Source: Hydrangea macrophylla (Eukaryota; Streptophyta; Magnoliopsida; Cornales; Hydrangeaceae). Taken from it: DNA of 64,000 nucleotides. This document shows, one piece after another, positions 45,850 through 57,836 of the stretch (position 1 is the first letter of the stretch; every line of letters starts with the position of its first letter). Location: positions 58,804,274 to 58,868,273 of the forward strand of contig CM066998.1 in assembly GCA_033977485.1 (NCBI GenBank), written 5' to 3'. Made by a program: the position numbers and the translations under genes. The notes under the pieces were generated by a model that saw only the letters and a list, made by a program, of their open reading frames with translations, had not been told where the DNA came from and searched no databases.

Positions 45850-46760
45850 TTCTTCGCAGATTAGCATGGATCCAGACTTTCATAAGTTTATGGATGACAC
45901 TTACGGAGGAGACATGATCTATGGGGACACCATGGAGCCGGCTGACCCGGAGTTGTACTATAAGCACATATGCTATACAGCTAGTCGCTACCTAGAGGAG
46001 GACTTATGGAAAGCCCTTTATGTTAATGGATGGACTCATCGACAGAGATGTGTATGGATGCCTACCACTACGCGAGGACTGATGAGGCGATATATCATAA
46101 GATGGCTCGCTTGTTTCAAAGCAAGCTAGAGGTGGATGTGATTGAGTTGCAAGCTATTCTAGAGAGACCTGACTCTTTGCCAGCTTAGGCAGCAGTAGCA
46201 GCAGCAGCAGTACCGGTGCCAGAGCCAGCAAAACCCAAGCCGATAAGGGATGATGAGGAGGATGAGGATCTCGTTGAAGATACAGAGCCTAAGGTTGAGG
46301 ACCATGGAGATGACTAGGATATCGACAATGATGGGAACTAGAGGAGGATCTAAAGGAGCCAGAGTATGACCTAGTAGAGAAGCCAGACCTGACTAATATG
46401 GATATCATAGCTGGAGAGGACATTATAGTAGTAGAGGGTGATGAGATCGTTGAGGACTAGGAGCTAGAGGAGGCAGTTGTACCTGAGGCACCCGTAGGAG
46501 CTATAGCACAGATGGTAATTGTATAGATCGTTGAGATGGCCGCACAGCTAGACAGATTTGTCATAGGGGAGGCTGAGTTAGCAGAAGCTATTACAGTAGT
46601 TGAGGAATTCGCCACTGTAGCCGTCAACACTGCTGAGTCAGCAGTGGATGATATGGATAAGGGAGATGATGCTATGATTGAGGACTGGGATGTCGGGATC
46701 ATTATAGGAGATCTTGATGCACCGATGGAGATCCACTGGAGGAGTTAGATATTGCATCTG
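45850..46760 (+). pseudogene. Decayed acidic ORF of the plus-strand element
   Basis: An ATG at 45866 opens 87 codons (MDPDFHKFMDDTYGGDMIYG...). The neighbouring frame continues with DEAIYHKMARLFQSKLEVDV, an Ala/Pro-rich stretch and long Asp/Glu-rich runs up to 46748. At least four TAG/TGA stops interrupt it, several where CAG (Gln) would fit. It lies in the internal region of the element whose LTR is at 14254-16505. I do not recognise the protein; it could be a gag-like ORF of a non-autonomous element. Confidence 0.5.
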
Positions 46761-47760
46761 AGGATGAGGCTTCACCATTGGGATCAAACATGGATGAGTT
46801 TTGCGCCAAGACATTCAGGATTAGATTTTCTAGTATATATCAGAACATGTTGTCCAACTTTTGAGGATTTCAGAGATAGCTATTGATTATAGCCTTTTTG
46901 TATAGGTAGAAGCCACTAGTAGCGGTATTGTAAATAGTTGACTGTAGTACTTGTATTAGCTCATATCCCATACGGTACATAGCTTGACTAGTGTGTACTC
47001 TGTGGTACATCTTTTGATATATATATATATATGAGTATCGTCTTTTGGTAGATATTTGTGATGTGTTCTTAATATGGTCTTATTTTGATGGTAATATATA
47101 ACTGATAGTTATATTACTTTTGTCTTATCTTGATTGTTGTTTCTTCGCGAAGATGATTAGCTAATCGATTGGACTTTTTCATAGGTACACATCACACAAG
47201 ATCACTGTGGCTACCTATGAGACAACAAGCACATTTAGGGGTGAAAGTGCTTTGATCTCTCTCCTATCCTTTCCCTACTCTTTCTCCCTCTCTCTGCTAT
47301 GTCTTAGCTTCTCCCTCTTCCTATTCTTCTTTTTTTCATTCTTTTTAGACCAATTTATTTTGATTGCATTATGTTTGTAAAACTTCTTGGAAGAGCCAGG
47401 TTACATCGCAATGAGCACATTAGTTACAATATAGAGAGAGTGATCAAAGACCAAATCATGTGTTGTCATTTGATCAATCAAGTTGACTTGGTCCTTTTCA
47501 TCCAAGGAATTTCTTGATATGCAGCTTTGAATGTCATACCTATCACCCAAATCCCATGGAAAGAAACCTAACTGCCATTCTTAAGAAGAACAATTGATTA
47601 AGACAAAGATAAAATGAAGGAATTAAGGAACCTGTAAATTGTGCTTATAAAACATAAATTTGAACTTTGACATCTACATTCTAAGATCTGTACCATGATA
47701 CGACTGAAAAATTGATGAAACACTTTCCTAAGATGTTAAATTGAAGGCACAACGCACAAG
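46761..47760. other. Unassigned DNA
   Basis: AT-rich, (TA)n at 47020-47034, one CTAATCGATTGGACTTTTTC word at 47160-47179 like those in the LTR array at 15000. No gene recognised and no 3' LTR found. Confidence 0.5.
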
Positions 47761-48160
47761 TAGAGGTGTCAAATGAGCCGGGCTGGGCCTAGTCAAATAG
47801 GGCCCAACCAGGCTTTCGGGCCAGGCTTAGAAGGAGGGGGGGTGTGTCAGCCCCGAATCGGTGGCCCGGGCCGGGGTTAGTAGGAGGGAGGGCGACTAGG
47901 GAGTGTTTGAATTTTAAAATTTGAATTAATGTTTTTGGGAAAAAAATTGGTTGGGAATAGGGATGGCAATGGGGCGGGTTTTTCGCGGTCCCCACCCCGC
48001 CCCTAATACACTGAGTATGGGGTGTATATAACGGGGTAGGGGCGAGTAAGGGATTGATTTTCAGTATCTGAGTCGGGTTTGGGTCAGGGTCCGGGTAGGG
48101 GTCCGGGTCGGGGTCGGGGTCGGGGTGGGGGTAGATTTCCCCGAACCCGCCCCGATTATA
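47761..48160. mobile_element. Two unpaired hAT-like MITE ends
   Basis: TAGAGGTGTCAAATGAGCCG at 47761 and TAGGGATGGCAATGGGGCGG at 47958 are typical hAT-MITE starts. Neither has a matching right end. The following GGGTCGGGGTCGGGG tract (48095-48135) is low complexity and gives chance ORFs. Confidence 0.5.
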
Positions 48161-48629
48161 CATATATTTTACACTATCACCCCCAAACATCTCTTATATT
48201 ACCTTATCTACCGGGAGTACATAAAGAAACTAGGGTTCAGAAAGCATATTTAGTATCTCTTTTCACACACAGCCACAACACTCCTTCTATCAACTATGTG
48301 AAATCCAATCACCTCTCTCTCTCAACTTCCCTGACACTATTGAAGCCCCCCTCTTCTCTTTCAGTCAAATCGTCTCTCTACTACCTATCTCAATATGATC
48401 GTTTGTCTACCGTTCACTCGTAACCGCTGTTCTTAGGTCGCTGGTCATCGACGATCTTTGTCGTTCGTTGGTTGCTTGTCTTGTGATGGAGGAACTCGGC
48501 TATTGACTAGAGAGTGGGCATTCTGGTGTATGTTGGTTCAGTGTTCAAATATAGAACTCATCTGTTGACAGGAGATCAACTGTTCCATGTTATGGTGTAT
48601 TCAAGAGTTTCATTATTCTCTCTACTTTT

Positions 48630-48800
48630 TTTTAATAATCTCTCTCTCTCCCAAGTGATTAACTTTATCATTGGAGGGGACTTAGGGAAGTTACCCCTAA
48701 GTCTTTCTTCTATTTTTCGTGCAGGATGAAGCTCTGATGAACCATCGTATGCTACTCATTTCCTTGCTGACACGAGCTTAGCCTCAACTTGATAACATCA
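48630..48800 (+). mobile_element. 3' end of a Tat-like 5' LTR, plus strand
   Basis: A CTCTCTCTCCCAAGTGATTA...GGAGGGGACTTAGGG stretch with a pyrimidine-rich run and GTGCAGG is in the style of Tat/Retand R-U5 regions. It ends AACATCA at 48800 and a PBS follows. The 5' limit of the LTR is not visible. Confidence 0.55.
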
Positions 48801-48802
48801 TT

Positions 48803-48820
48803 TGGCGCCGTCTGTGAGAA
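48803..48820 (+). other. Primer-binding site of the Tat-like element
   Basis: TGGCGCCGTCTGTGAGAA, 2 nt after the LTR end. Its first nine bases match the acceptor end of plant tRNA-Asp. A second copy is at 63188-63205. Confidence 0.75.
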
Positions 48821-48860
48821 AGACAGTTCCTTGTCCTCATACTTGTTCTTCCTCGGCGCG

Positions 48861-49063
48861 ATGGTTTCCACCAAATCTTCCTCATCACACCCTGTACAAA
48901 ACTTAAATCCTATCGCTCTAGAAACGTCGACTGGGGTAAACCCACCACTTCAGCATCCTCGGCTGCCAACTACAATGGAGCTAATGATGCAATAGATCAA
49001 GAGCTTGACGGATACGGTTCAAGTCTTGGTCCAACAACAACAGGCAATGTCCAAGTTGGTAGG
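48861..49063 (+). pseudogene. Tat-like gag, 5' part
   Basis: Starts MVSTKSSSSHPVQNLNPI at 48861, has a TAG at 48993 in place of a likely CAG, and continues (TVQVLVQQQQAMSKLVGDL) into the Athila insertion at 49064. The rest is at 57837-58700. Confidence 0.65.
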
Positions 49064-50587
49064 TGATCTTGTCAGAATCAAGAGAAGAAGTATGCTTTAC
49101 TTTAAAAGATTTGCAGTGTGGAAGTAAAGGTCGAACCCACAGAGATTGAAATACTAAAGCACTTTAATTTTAAAACCGAAATCTAGTTAATTAAGAAAAT
49201 AGAATTTTGATTTTAATTAAACTAAGAACAATAAAAATAAATCTAAACTATGAAAGCAATTAAAAGTTGTTTTAAACAATATGTAAAGTGAACCTAGGAT
49301 TGCAAATCCACCACTAGCTTCATAATAAAGGGTATTTATGCATTCAATTAGCTTATTACATTGGATGATAATGGGGAATTGTAGCTACAAGCCCAGTTCC
49401 TCCGTCAAGAAGGTAACTACGATTTAAACACCAACATAATTCATCTTCGGTTGGCACGAATTGTCTCACACTAAACTAGGGTTGCGGCACATTCCGTCTT
49501 TCCTAGGCATGAACTATTCGGCTACTTGATATCACAATTCAATTAAGCACCATTACATGTAAATAATCCATACAAGCACAGCAAATATAGATCATTGAGC
49601 ACATCACATTCAAAATAGATCTAAGACAAGAATAAAATTTGAAAGTAATGATTTAATTAATAGAAGTACGATTTTATTATAAAAATCCTCGAAACATGTA
49701 ATCATCATCCATACATAATAAAGCTAAAAGAAAAACATAAATAACACCATATTACTTGGCTAAGGTTTTATTGAAATCCTAGATCTTGGTCTAAGCGGCC
49801 ATAGAAGCGATGAATGGCAAGAGGTTGATGGAGGAGGCCATGGGAATCCTTGGTCTTCTTCTTCTTTTTCTCCTTGCTTTCTCTCTTCAATGGCTAAAGT
49901 TTTGGTTATGGAAGGATGTGAATAATGTTGTGTAATGTTGTGTAACCTCCAAATTGATTTACAATAAGATATATATAGATTTGGAGCATTGGAGGCTTTC
50001 CTAAACCTAATCGCACTAAAACTGCTTTATTTATGTTTCTAGACATATTGAGCCAATGCCGTTCGCACAGGGCTCTTTAGGACATCAAAATACGTATTTT
50101 TGACTTTTTTATACGGGGCACTCGCATGGGCCGCTTGCGCACGATCCCCAAAATCGCACGAGCGGGCCGCTCCAGCGAGGTGCCTTTTTCCGGCTTTTTC
50201 CAAATTTTCTTAGCTTTGCGCACCGATCGTAGAACTGCGATAACATTTGACTCGGATCTAGGATTGACTCCCCATTTTCCATCACATATCCGTAACTGGA
50301 AGATCTACATTTTATATCTCTGGAGAAATTTCTCAAATCCAAAGTCGTCATGGTCAAAAATGTCATTTTCCGAGGCTGCTACTACATTCAGCTCTCACCA
50401 GAATCAACTTTTGAGCCCAGAATGATTTTCAAAGCCACTAATCATTAGTTTTTTGTGCATTTTTAAGTTAAAGCTCTAAAACCTACAAAATACAGAATAA
50501 TTATTAAAAATCACTTAATAACTAAATGAAATGGGCTAACAAAGCGTAATTTTAAGACTATAAACAACAACCATTCATCGCCGATCA
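49064..50587 (-). repeat. Athila 3' LTR
   Basis: TATA-like ATATATAT on the minus strand at 49969-49980. Upstream of it (50040-50180) lies a GC-rich block with CGAT-CCCCAAA-ATCG inverted motifs. The left part is repeated almost exactly at 63449-64000. Confidence 0.9.
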
Positions 50588-50600
50588 CACCCCCAAACCT
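50588..50600 (-). other. Athila polypurine tract
   Basis: Minus-strand AGGTTTGGGGGTG abuts the 3' LTR. Confidence 0.8.
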
Positions 50601-53218
50601 GTACTTTGCTAGTCCTCGAGCAAAGAAAAACGTAAAAAAAAATACTGAAATACAATTAAAATATGTCACAGACAACGCGATTGCATTTAGCATATGCAAC
50701 AAGTCTTTTAAACCCCTAGGTGTCCCTAGTAGGACGAGTAAAGTCTCGTAAGGGTTCTCGTCCAATAAGACACCCACAACCATCTTTATTTCATTATACA
50801 TTTCAAAAGTTTTATTAAAAGCAAAAAACATAGCATTCAATACTCCTTATCATAAAATAATGATTTGAAATAGAATAACGAACAAGAAGAAATGAAACCA
50901 AACATCCACTTACGTCATGAAAAACAATCCCAAGCATGCATCGCATAAATCAATAGAGTTTCTCATAAAATTGCACGTGTGTGATGTGGTAGTCAAATGA
51001 ACACGCACATGTCATGAACTTGAAATATAACTTGGATAACCATCCAACTATGCTTGGACTACGAATCTCACAATGTTCATTACTATCTAAAATGAAACAC
51101 TCAGGAAACAGGTGTAATGTGTCTAAGATATGGGAGCAAATGAAATATGTTTTCAAAACGAGAAACGCTCACATATGACTCGTAAAAGACGTATGACATG
51201 AAAGAACAGTAGTCTCATGGATAGGACGCCAATAGGCAAGAAAAATTAATCATTACCATGTTTTAATCCCCTCCCATTATTTTCATAACCAAAATGTTTT
51301 CTAGGATCATATAGGACTTTTCAAAAGTAGTAACGTGGCTCAATTAATGAAAAAGGGTAGAAAGGATTCATTAGGTAGTTTCAGAGTGGCGTTGTAATGC
51401 ATGTTCGATTTCTTTCATCTTCTCTTCTACCAACTTTCATCTTTTTATTCTTTTCTTTTCATATTTCTTTTTATCTCTTTCCTCTTTTTTTTTTCTTCTT
51501 CTAACCTCATTCTTTTCCTTTTCGTTGCTTTTGAAATGATTGTTCATTTTATACCAAGGCAACTACCCCAAACATCATATTATTTTCTTCTTCTTCGTAA
51601 TCGCACACCGCCTTATCACCACTAAAAGTTGATCAATATATCTTTCAGTGGTAAACTCCAAGTTGGCCAAGTTGGAGCAAAAAAAAAAAGGATCATGGTG
51701 ATTAAAGAAAAATAGGCACTTTAAAGGCTCAAAGGGGCGAACCAAGGATAAAATATCTTTTATCTGGGTAGGTCAAATGGTAAGAATGGTGAAAAATAAA
51801 GAGGGCCTAAAATCATTTCCTAGGGTGATACAGTTCTTCAACATGTACAATGAAAGATTATTTAGCATGGTAACGAATATTTTAACTTGACTATCAACCA
51901 AAACAAGAATAATGAGACTAAACAACGAGTTATTGCGCTATTCAAATGAAATTCGACAAACACAAAATGTATTTATAACCCTCTAAAAATAAAAGATAGG
52001 CTCAAAAAGCTCACTGGGTTTAGTCTCCACACTATGTTATCTAGAGATTCGAATCATATTATAGTTCACATCAAACATATATTCAAGTGACTATGTGCAG
52101 TGCATAGCTTTGTGTGCAAATCTATGATATAAAACTACGATTCGAACAATACATATCCTAAACATCGCATCATGACTTTAGCATATGTTTTAACCACATC
52201 TTTCCTTGTTTGCCATTCTATAACAATCCAAGTTTCCTAACAAGAAGTATCGACTCAAGATTGCAAAAACATCGGTAACATCGTTTATTTAAGCACAAGT
52301 ATCGAAATTTTTTTGAAAAATCAGCGCATAATAAAAATTGGTGCATAATAATGTACATGTGAGTACATACCCCCAAACCTAAACCTTTCATTGTCCCCAA
52401 TGAAACAATAAAACGAAAGAAAGGAAAGTACATAAGGAAGGAACGATATTACCTTGATCTTGACAATCACAAACAGGTGAATGTATAATAATATGGAATG
52501 AAAGTTCAAACATGTTCCAATTGAAGCTACTAATTCACCTATCAATACTTGAAAAAAACAAAAAAAAAAACAAAAGAACTACGATTGCTAATAAAAATAT
52601 AAATATGTAATGTAGATCGTGACATACTTGTTAAAAAACTAACTAAGACCAAAAAGAACAAGCATAAATGGAATAATCAAAACAAAGAATGACTCGATGT
52701 CCTAAGGGAGCAAACAGAAAAGAAGCTGACCAAGTTTGGGATAAAGAAGGTAAGAGAACAGAGAGAAAAACATAAAAAAAACCCTCCCTCGCGCGCGCGA
52801 GTCCCTCCTCGAGGAGAAGCTGAGGCTTGTTTTAAGTTTCTTGAAAGAAAATTTCTAAGCAACAGATCATGCGAGTGGGACGCTCGGGTGATGTACTCGC
52901 GCGCGCTATCTGTGGCACGATCTGTTACTGAGAGTATTTATAAACAATTTGGAAAATTTTTCTCGAAGGTAAAATCTCGCGCGAGCAGGTCACGTGCGCG
53001 ACGTGGTCTTTTTCTCTTTTTTCACTTGTTTTATGTGTATAAGTTCAAAATAACTTAACCCCGATCCCCAAACTTGTCCAGTTCAAAAACTGACCAAAAA
53101 TGAACAAAAAATGATCAAAAAGTGTACAAAAATGAGGAAACGGAACGATAAAAGCTTGGGTTGCCTCCCACGAAGCGCTGTCTTTTACGTCTTCAGCTAG
53201 ACCCTTCTAGCTCACGAT
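50601..53218. other. Athila non-coding region where pol would lie
   Basis: 2.6 kb with no RT, RNase H or integrase motif in any frame. A pyrimidine-rich tract (51395-51530) and a GC-rich patch with CTCGCGCGCGCGAG palindrome (52787-52803) and related CTCGCGCG words to 52990 are the only structure seen. Confidence 0.75.
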
Positions 53219-54300
53219 TTATGGAGGCAGCATCTCGGATTTTGTACCCTTGAAGGCATTCGGTAGATTCTGGTGGAAAGCAGAAAGAATGTCGTTATGA
53301 GTTAATTCATTCGACAGTTCACTTTGATCATGTTCAAATCGATTTCTTACCTTCTGAGTAAATTCGTCATTAGGATCCGGATTATTTGAATTCGTCCGCC
53401 CATTACTCACCATATTTCTGTAGTAGGTTTAATAGTTTGTCTAACCTCACTATCTGCCTCACATAGGTAATCATCATCATTGAGAGGTTGATCAATAGCG
53501 TTAAAAACGTTTAATTTTAGGTTCATGTTCCCAAATGACACTTTCATTACCCCCATTTGACAGTTGACACGAGCGTTGGCCGTGGCTAAGAACGGACGAC
53601 CTAGAATGACAGGAGTGTATCTCCTAGCATCTAGCACAGGTTCGGTGTCAAGGACCATGAAATCGACGGGATAGTAACAATTATCAACTTTAACTAGAAC
53701 GTCTTCGACCATTCCTCTAGGGATTTTAACAGAACGATCCGCTAATTGTATGGTAGCGGCTGTGGATTTCAGTTCACCTAATCCTAGTTGTTTCTATATA
53801 GTGTAAGGTAAGAGATTAACACTTGCCCCTAAGTCAAGGAGAGCCCGATGAATGACAGTGTCACCTATGATACATGAGATCGTTGGTGTGCCAGGATCCT
53901 TATACTTTGGAGGAGCGTGTTGGAAAATCGAATATACTTTTTCCGTGAGAAAGACCTTTTTCAGAGTATTACTACGCAACTTGCGCTTTTGAGTGCATAG
54001 GTCTTTTAGACATTTAGCGTAAGTGGGAATTTATTTTATAGCTTCGAGGAATGGAATATTGATTTTTACTTGTTTAAACACCTCGAGTATATCTTTGACT
54101 TTTGACATTTTCTTTGAAAATTGTGACGGTTCGTCGACATTTGGTGGGAAAGGCATTCTCGGTACATAATTAGTCGGGGTTGGTTCATTTTCTTTCCTAA
54201 TTCGACTCGTGCCCTCACCCTTCTCTTGATTCAAATTAATGTTCACATCTTTCTCACTCGCATTTGGGATCTCAACAACTTCCTCTTCTCGAATAGTCAT
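53219..54300 (-). pseudogene. Athila protease region
   Basis: Pieces in shifting frames: KVEVPNAS-like linker (54300-54031), protease core ALLDLGASVNLLPYTI (53979-53794; DLGAS, with Leu where DTGA is classical, as in many Athila proteins), then VILGRPFLATANARVNCQMG (53712-53407), a C-terminal Asn-rich tail ending about 53219. Frameshifts near 53990, 53790 and 53410. Confidence 0.82.
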
Positions 54301-54539
54301 CCTAGTCGAGACGACATTTACTTGCTCATTCGAACCCCCAATCTCGTATTGTCCCTTAGGATTTTGAATAGTTTCTACGACCCATTGTATTAGCTATTTG
54401 TCCCATTTGGGACACGAGCTTCGCAATGGATTGTGTGTGAGAGTGCACTATTTGTGCTTGCACTTGCACTTGCATTTTGAGATTCTTAAGGGACGTCAAC
54501 ACCTTTTCCTCAAAAGCGTTAACCCTTGGAGGGTTAGGA

Positions 54540-55793
54540 TTAGGAGGGGGGGTGTTGGTATTGACTTTGTTGAAATTGGGGTCGATAAGTATTAGGAAAA
54601 TTAGTCATCATAGGATTATAACTATTTCGTGGAAATTGTTGAATAGAGTTAATGTATTGCTCCACGAATTCTGAAAATTGAGACGTAGATGGGCATGCAA
54701 GCATAGAATGCGAAGGATCGGAACATAATTGACAAATTTCATAAGAGGATGAGCCTGTCGTTTGGTTCATCGTCATAAGTCGATCAAGTGTTTTAGATAG
54801 TTCTTGTATTTTGATTGAATGACTTGACTCGAAACATTCCTCTCGCTTGGGCTATTTAGGTGGAAGACATCCCTCAGGACATACCGACACGGCTTGATGC
54901 ATCGAATTCTCACTTAATGTTTCAAAAATTTTTCATGCCTCGTCGGCGCTTTTGTGTAGGAAGGTACCCGCACAAACGGCATCGACGGTATTACGAAGTG
55001 AGGGAACAAGTCCCACGTAGAAGACCTATACCAATTGCCACTTGGGAACTTGATGATGTGGGCAAGAGTGTAATAATTCTTTAAATTGTTCCCAAGTGTC
55101 ATAGAGTGTTTCCCCATCTTGCATCACAAAGTTAGTTATAGATTTTCTTATCTGGTTAGTTCTTGTGATAGGGAAAAACTTTTGTAAAAATGCGGTATGT
55201 AATGCTTCCCATGTTTTAATAGTGTTTGGCTCAAGAGACTGGAGCCAGTACTTAGCTTTATCCTTTAAGGAGAATGGAAAGAGTCACAATTTTAATTCAT
55301 CATCAGTTAGGTGTTGGATTTTTAATGTGGAGCATATATCTTGGAAATCTCCTAAATGCTGATAAGGATCTTCTTTAATACGGCCATGGAATAAAGGGAG
55401 TAGCGCGATGGTAGATGACTTTATCTCAAAGTGAGATGCCGTCACCTCCGGTAATTCGATACCTGCCTGTGGCGTATAGGCCGTAGGAATGAAATAATCT
55501 ATAAGTGGAGGACGTTGAGGTATATTAGGATTATTTCCATTATTTCCGTTGTTCCTGTTGTTTCCAATGTCGGCCATTGGAATAGGTTGAATGTTAATAG
55601 TTCGAGTTTTTCTTAAGCGTTTAAGGGTACTTTGAATTTTGACCTGAAATAACGACGACGGCTTCGGAGTCGATTCGCCGTCTAGCAACTGAGCTCTAGA
55701 AGCTTGGGTTGATGACCTAAGGACTCTTAGGGTATGTTCAAGTTCAAGGTCGAAAGAATGTAGTTCGGGTTTACTTGAACGCGTACCAAACAT
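54540..55793 (-). pseudogene. Athila gag
   Basis: Opens at 55793 (MFGTRSSKPE). Landmarks are ITASHFEIKSS-like TASHFEIKSSTIALLPLFHG, EDPYQHLGDFQDICSTLKIQ, then after a stop at about 55284 the SLKDKAKYWLQSLE motif. The C-terminal piece 54776-54540 has a zinc-finger-like CQLCSDPSHSMLAC. Broken by at least two frameshifts. Confidence 0.85.
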
Positions 55794-55799
55794 AAACTA

Positions 55800-56302
55800 T
55801 AAAAAAACAACACTAATATAAAGACTGACTCAAACAAATAATAAAATAAACTACGCAATTAATCAAGCACACAATACTACTATGATGCATGTAAGCTATC
55901 CTGTAATGCAGTGATTCACGTCAAAGCCAAGTGCCCCGGGTTTCCTAGCTAATACAGTGCTCACTCCACACCTAACCTAATGCAAGTAATTGCTTCTCAG
56001 CGCCCTGACTTACAGTAATTTGATGTGAAATTTAAAACAACGGATTTATTTGATATTTTTAAATTGATTGCAATTTTATTTTTCAGGTTCGCGTAAGCTC
56101 CGTTGATGTGCACAGCTACTCCACTAGAACATGCTAGAATTTGATGACTTGTAAGCTGCAAAACACGGATAATTTTAGTGACTCGAAAATTAAAATGGAA
56201 AAGTAAGAAAATAAAATCTAATATAATATTTACGAATTAACTAAACTAAGATTCTAAAACTAAAGGTAGTAATTTGCAATCCCCGGCAACGCTGCCAAAA
56301 AT
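55800..56302 (-). other. Athila 5' leader and tRNA-Asp PBS
   Basis: About 500 bp non-coding. The PBS on the minus strand is TGGCAGCGTTGCCGGGG (56281-56297), closely matching plant tRNA-Asp, five nt from the LTR. Confidence 0.82.
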
Positions 56303-57831
56303 TGATCTTGTCAGAATCAAGATAAGAAGTATGCTTTACTTTAAAAAATTTGCAGTGTGGAAGTAAAGGTCGAACCCACAGAGATTGAAATACTAAAGCA
56401 CTTTAATTCTAAAACCTAAATCTAGTTAATTAAGAATATAGAATTTTAATTTTGATTTTAATTAAACTAAGAACAATAAAAATAAATCTAAACTATGAAA
56501 GCAATTAAAAGTTGTTTTAAACGATATGTAAAGTGAACCTAGGATTGCGAATCCACCACTAGCTTCATAATAAGGGTATTTATGCATTCAATTAGCTTAT
56601 TAGATTGGATGATAATGGGGAATTGTAGCTATAAGCACAATTCCTCCGTCAAGAAGATAACTACGATTCAAACACCAACATAATTCATCTTCGGTTGGCA
56701 CGGACTGTTTCACACTAAACTAGGGTTGCGGCACAATCCGTCTTTCCTAGGCATGAACTATTCGACTACTTGATATCACAATTCAATTAAGCACCATTAC
56801 ATCTAAATAATCTATACAAGCACAGCAAATATAGATCATTGAGCACATCACATTCAAAATAGATCTAAGACAAGAATAAAATTTGAAAGTAATGATTTAA
56901 TTAATAGAAGTACGATTTTATTATAAAAATCCTCGAAACATGTAATCATCATCCATACATAATAAAGCTAAAAGAAAAACATAAATAACACCCTGTTACT
57001 TGGCTAGGGTTTCATTGAAACCCTAGATCTTGGTCTAAGCGGCCATAGAAGCGATGAATGGCAAGAAGTTGATGAAGGAGGCCATGGGAAACCTGGGTCT
57101 TCTTCTTTTTCTCCTTGCTTTCCTCTCTTCAATGGTTGAAGTTTTGGTTATGGAAGGATGTGCATAATGTTGGGTAATGTTGTGTGACCTCAAAATTGAT
57201 TTACAATAGGATATATATAGATTTGGAGCAAGTTTGGAGACTTTCCTAAACCTAATCGCACTAAAACTGCTTTATTTACATTTTTGGACGTATTCAGCCA
57301 ATTCAGTTCACACAGGGCTCTTCAGGACATCGAAATATGCATTTTTGACTTTTTTTTGTATGGGTCGATTGTGCAGGCTGCTCGAGCGCGATCCCCAAAA
57401 TCGCGCAAGTGGGCCACTCCAGCGAGGTGCCTTTTTCCAGCCTTTTCCATATTTTCTCAACTTTGCGTACTGATCGTAGAATTGCGATAACTTTTGACTC
57501 GGACCTCAGATTGACTCCCTGTTTGTGGCCACGCGTCCGTAACTCAAAGATCTACATTTTATATCTTTGGAGAAATTTCTCAAATCCAAAGTCTTCATGG
57601 TCAAAGCCATTTTTTGAGGCTGCTACTGCATTCAGCTCTCACCGGAATCAACTTTTGAGCCCAGAATGACTTCCAAAGCCACTAATCATTGGTTTTTTCT
57701 GCATTTTCAAGTTAAAGCCCCAAAGCCTACAAAATACAGAATACTTATTAAAAGACACTTAATAACTAAATGAAATGGGCTAACAAAGCGTAATTTTAGG
57801 ACTACAAATAGCAACTATTTGTCGTCGATCA
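56303..57831 (-). repeat. Athila 5' LTR
   Basis: TATA-like TATATATC on the minus strand at 57209-57220. Upstream lies GCGCGAT-CCCCAAA-ATCGCGC (57385-57405), a perfect 7-bp inverted repeat that has decayed in the other LTR. The two LTRs differ noticeably more than 49064-49615 differs from 63449-64000. Confidence 0.9.
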
Positions 57832-57836
57832 GTATG

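Larger units (their letters stand above)
49064..57831 (-). mobile_element. Athila-type non-autonomous element, gag-protease only (8.8 kb)
   Basis: LTRs at 49064-50587 and 56303-57831 (about 1.53 kb each; TGATCTTGTCAG...GATCA), PBS for tRNA-Asp, and PPT. Flanking 5-mers GTAGG (49059-49063) and GTATG (57832-57836) agree at four of five positions. Gag and protease are Athila-like, but the 2.6 kb where RT, RNase H and integrase should be has no coding similarity. This is the layout of a TR-GAG type non-autonomous element that would need enzymes in trans. Confidence 0.88.

Noticed and set aside
48079..48423. Gly/Arg-rich protein
   Set aside because: The Gly-Arg run is a GGGTCGGGGTCGGGG low-complexity tract of a hAT-type MITE end.
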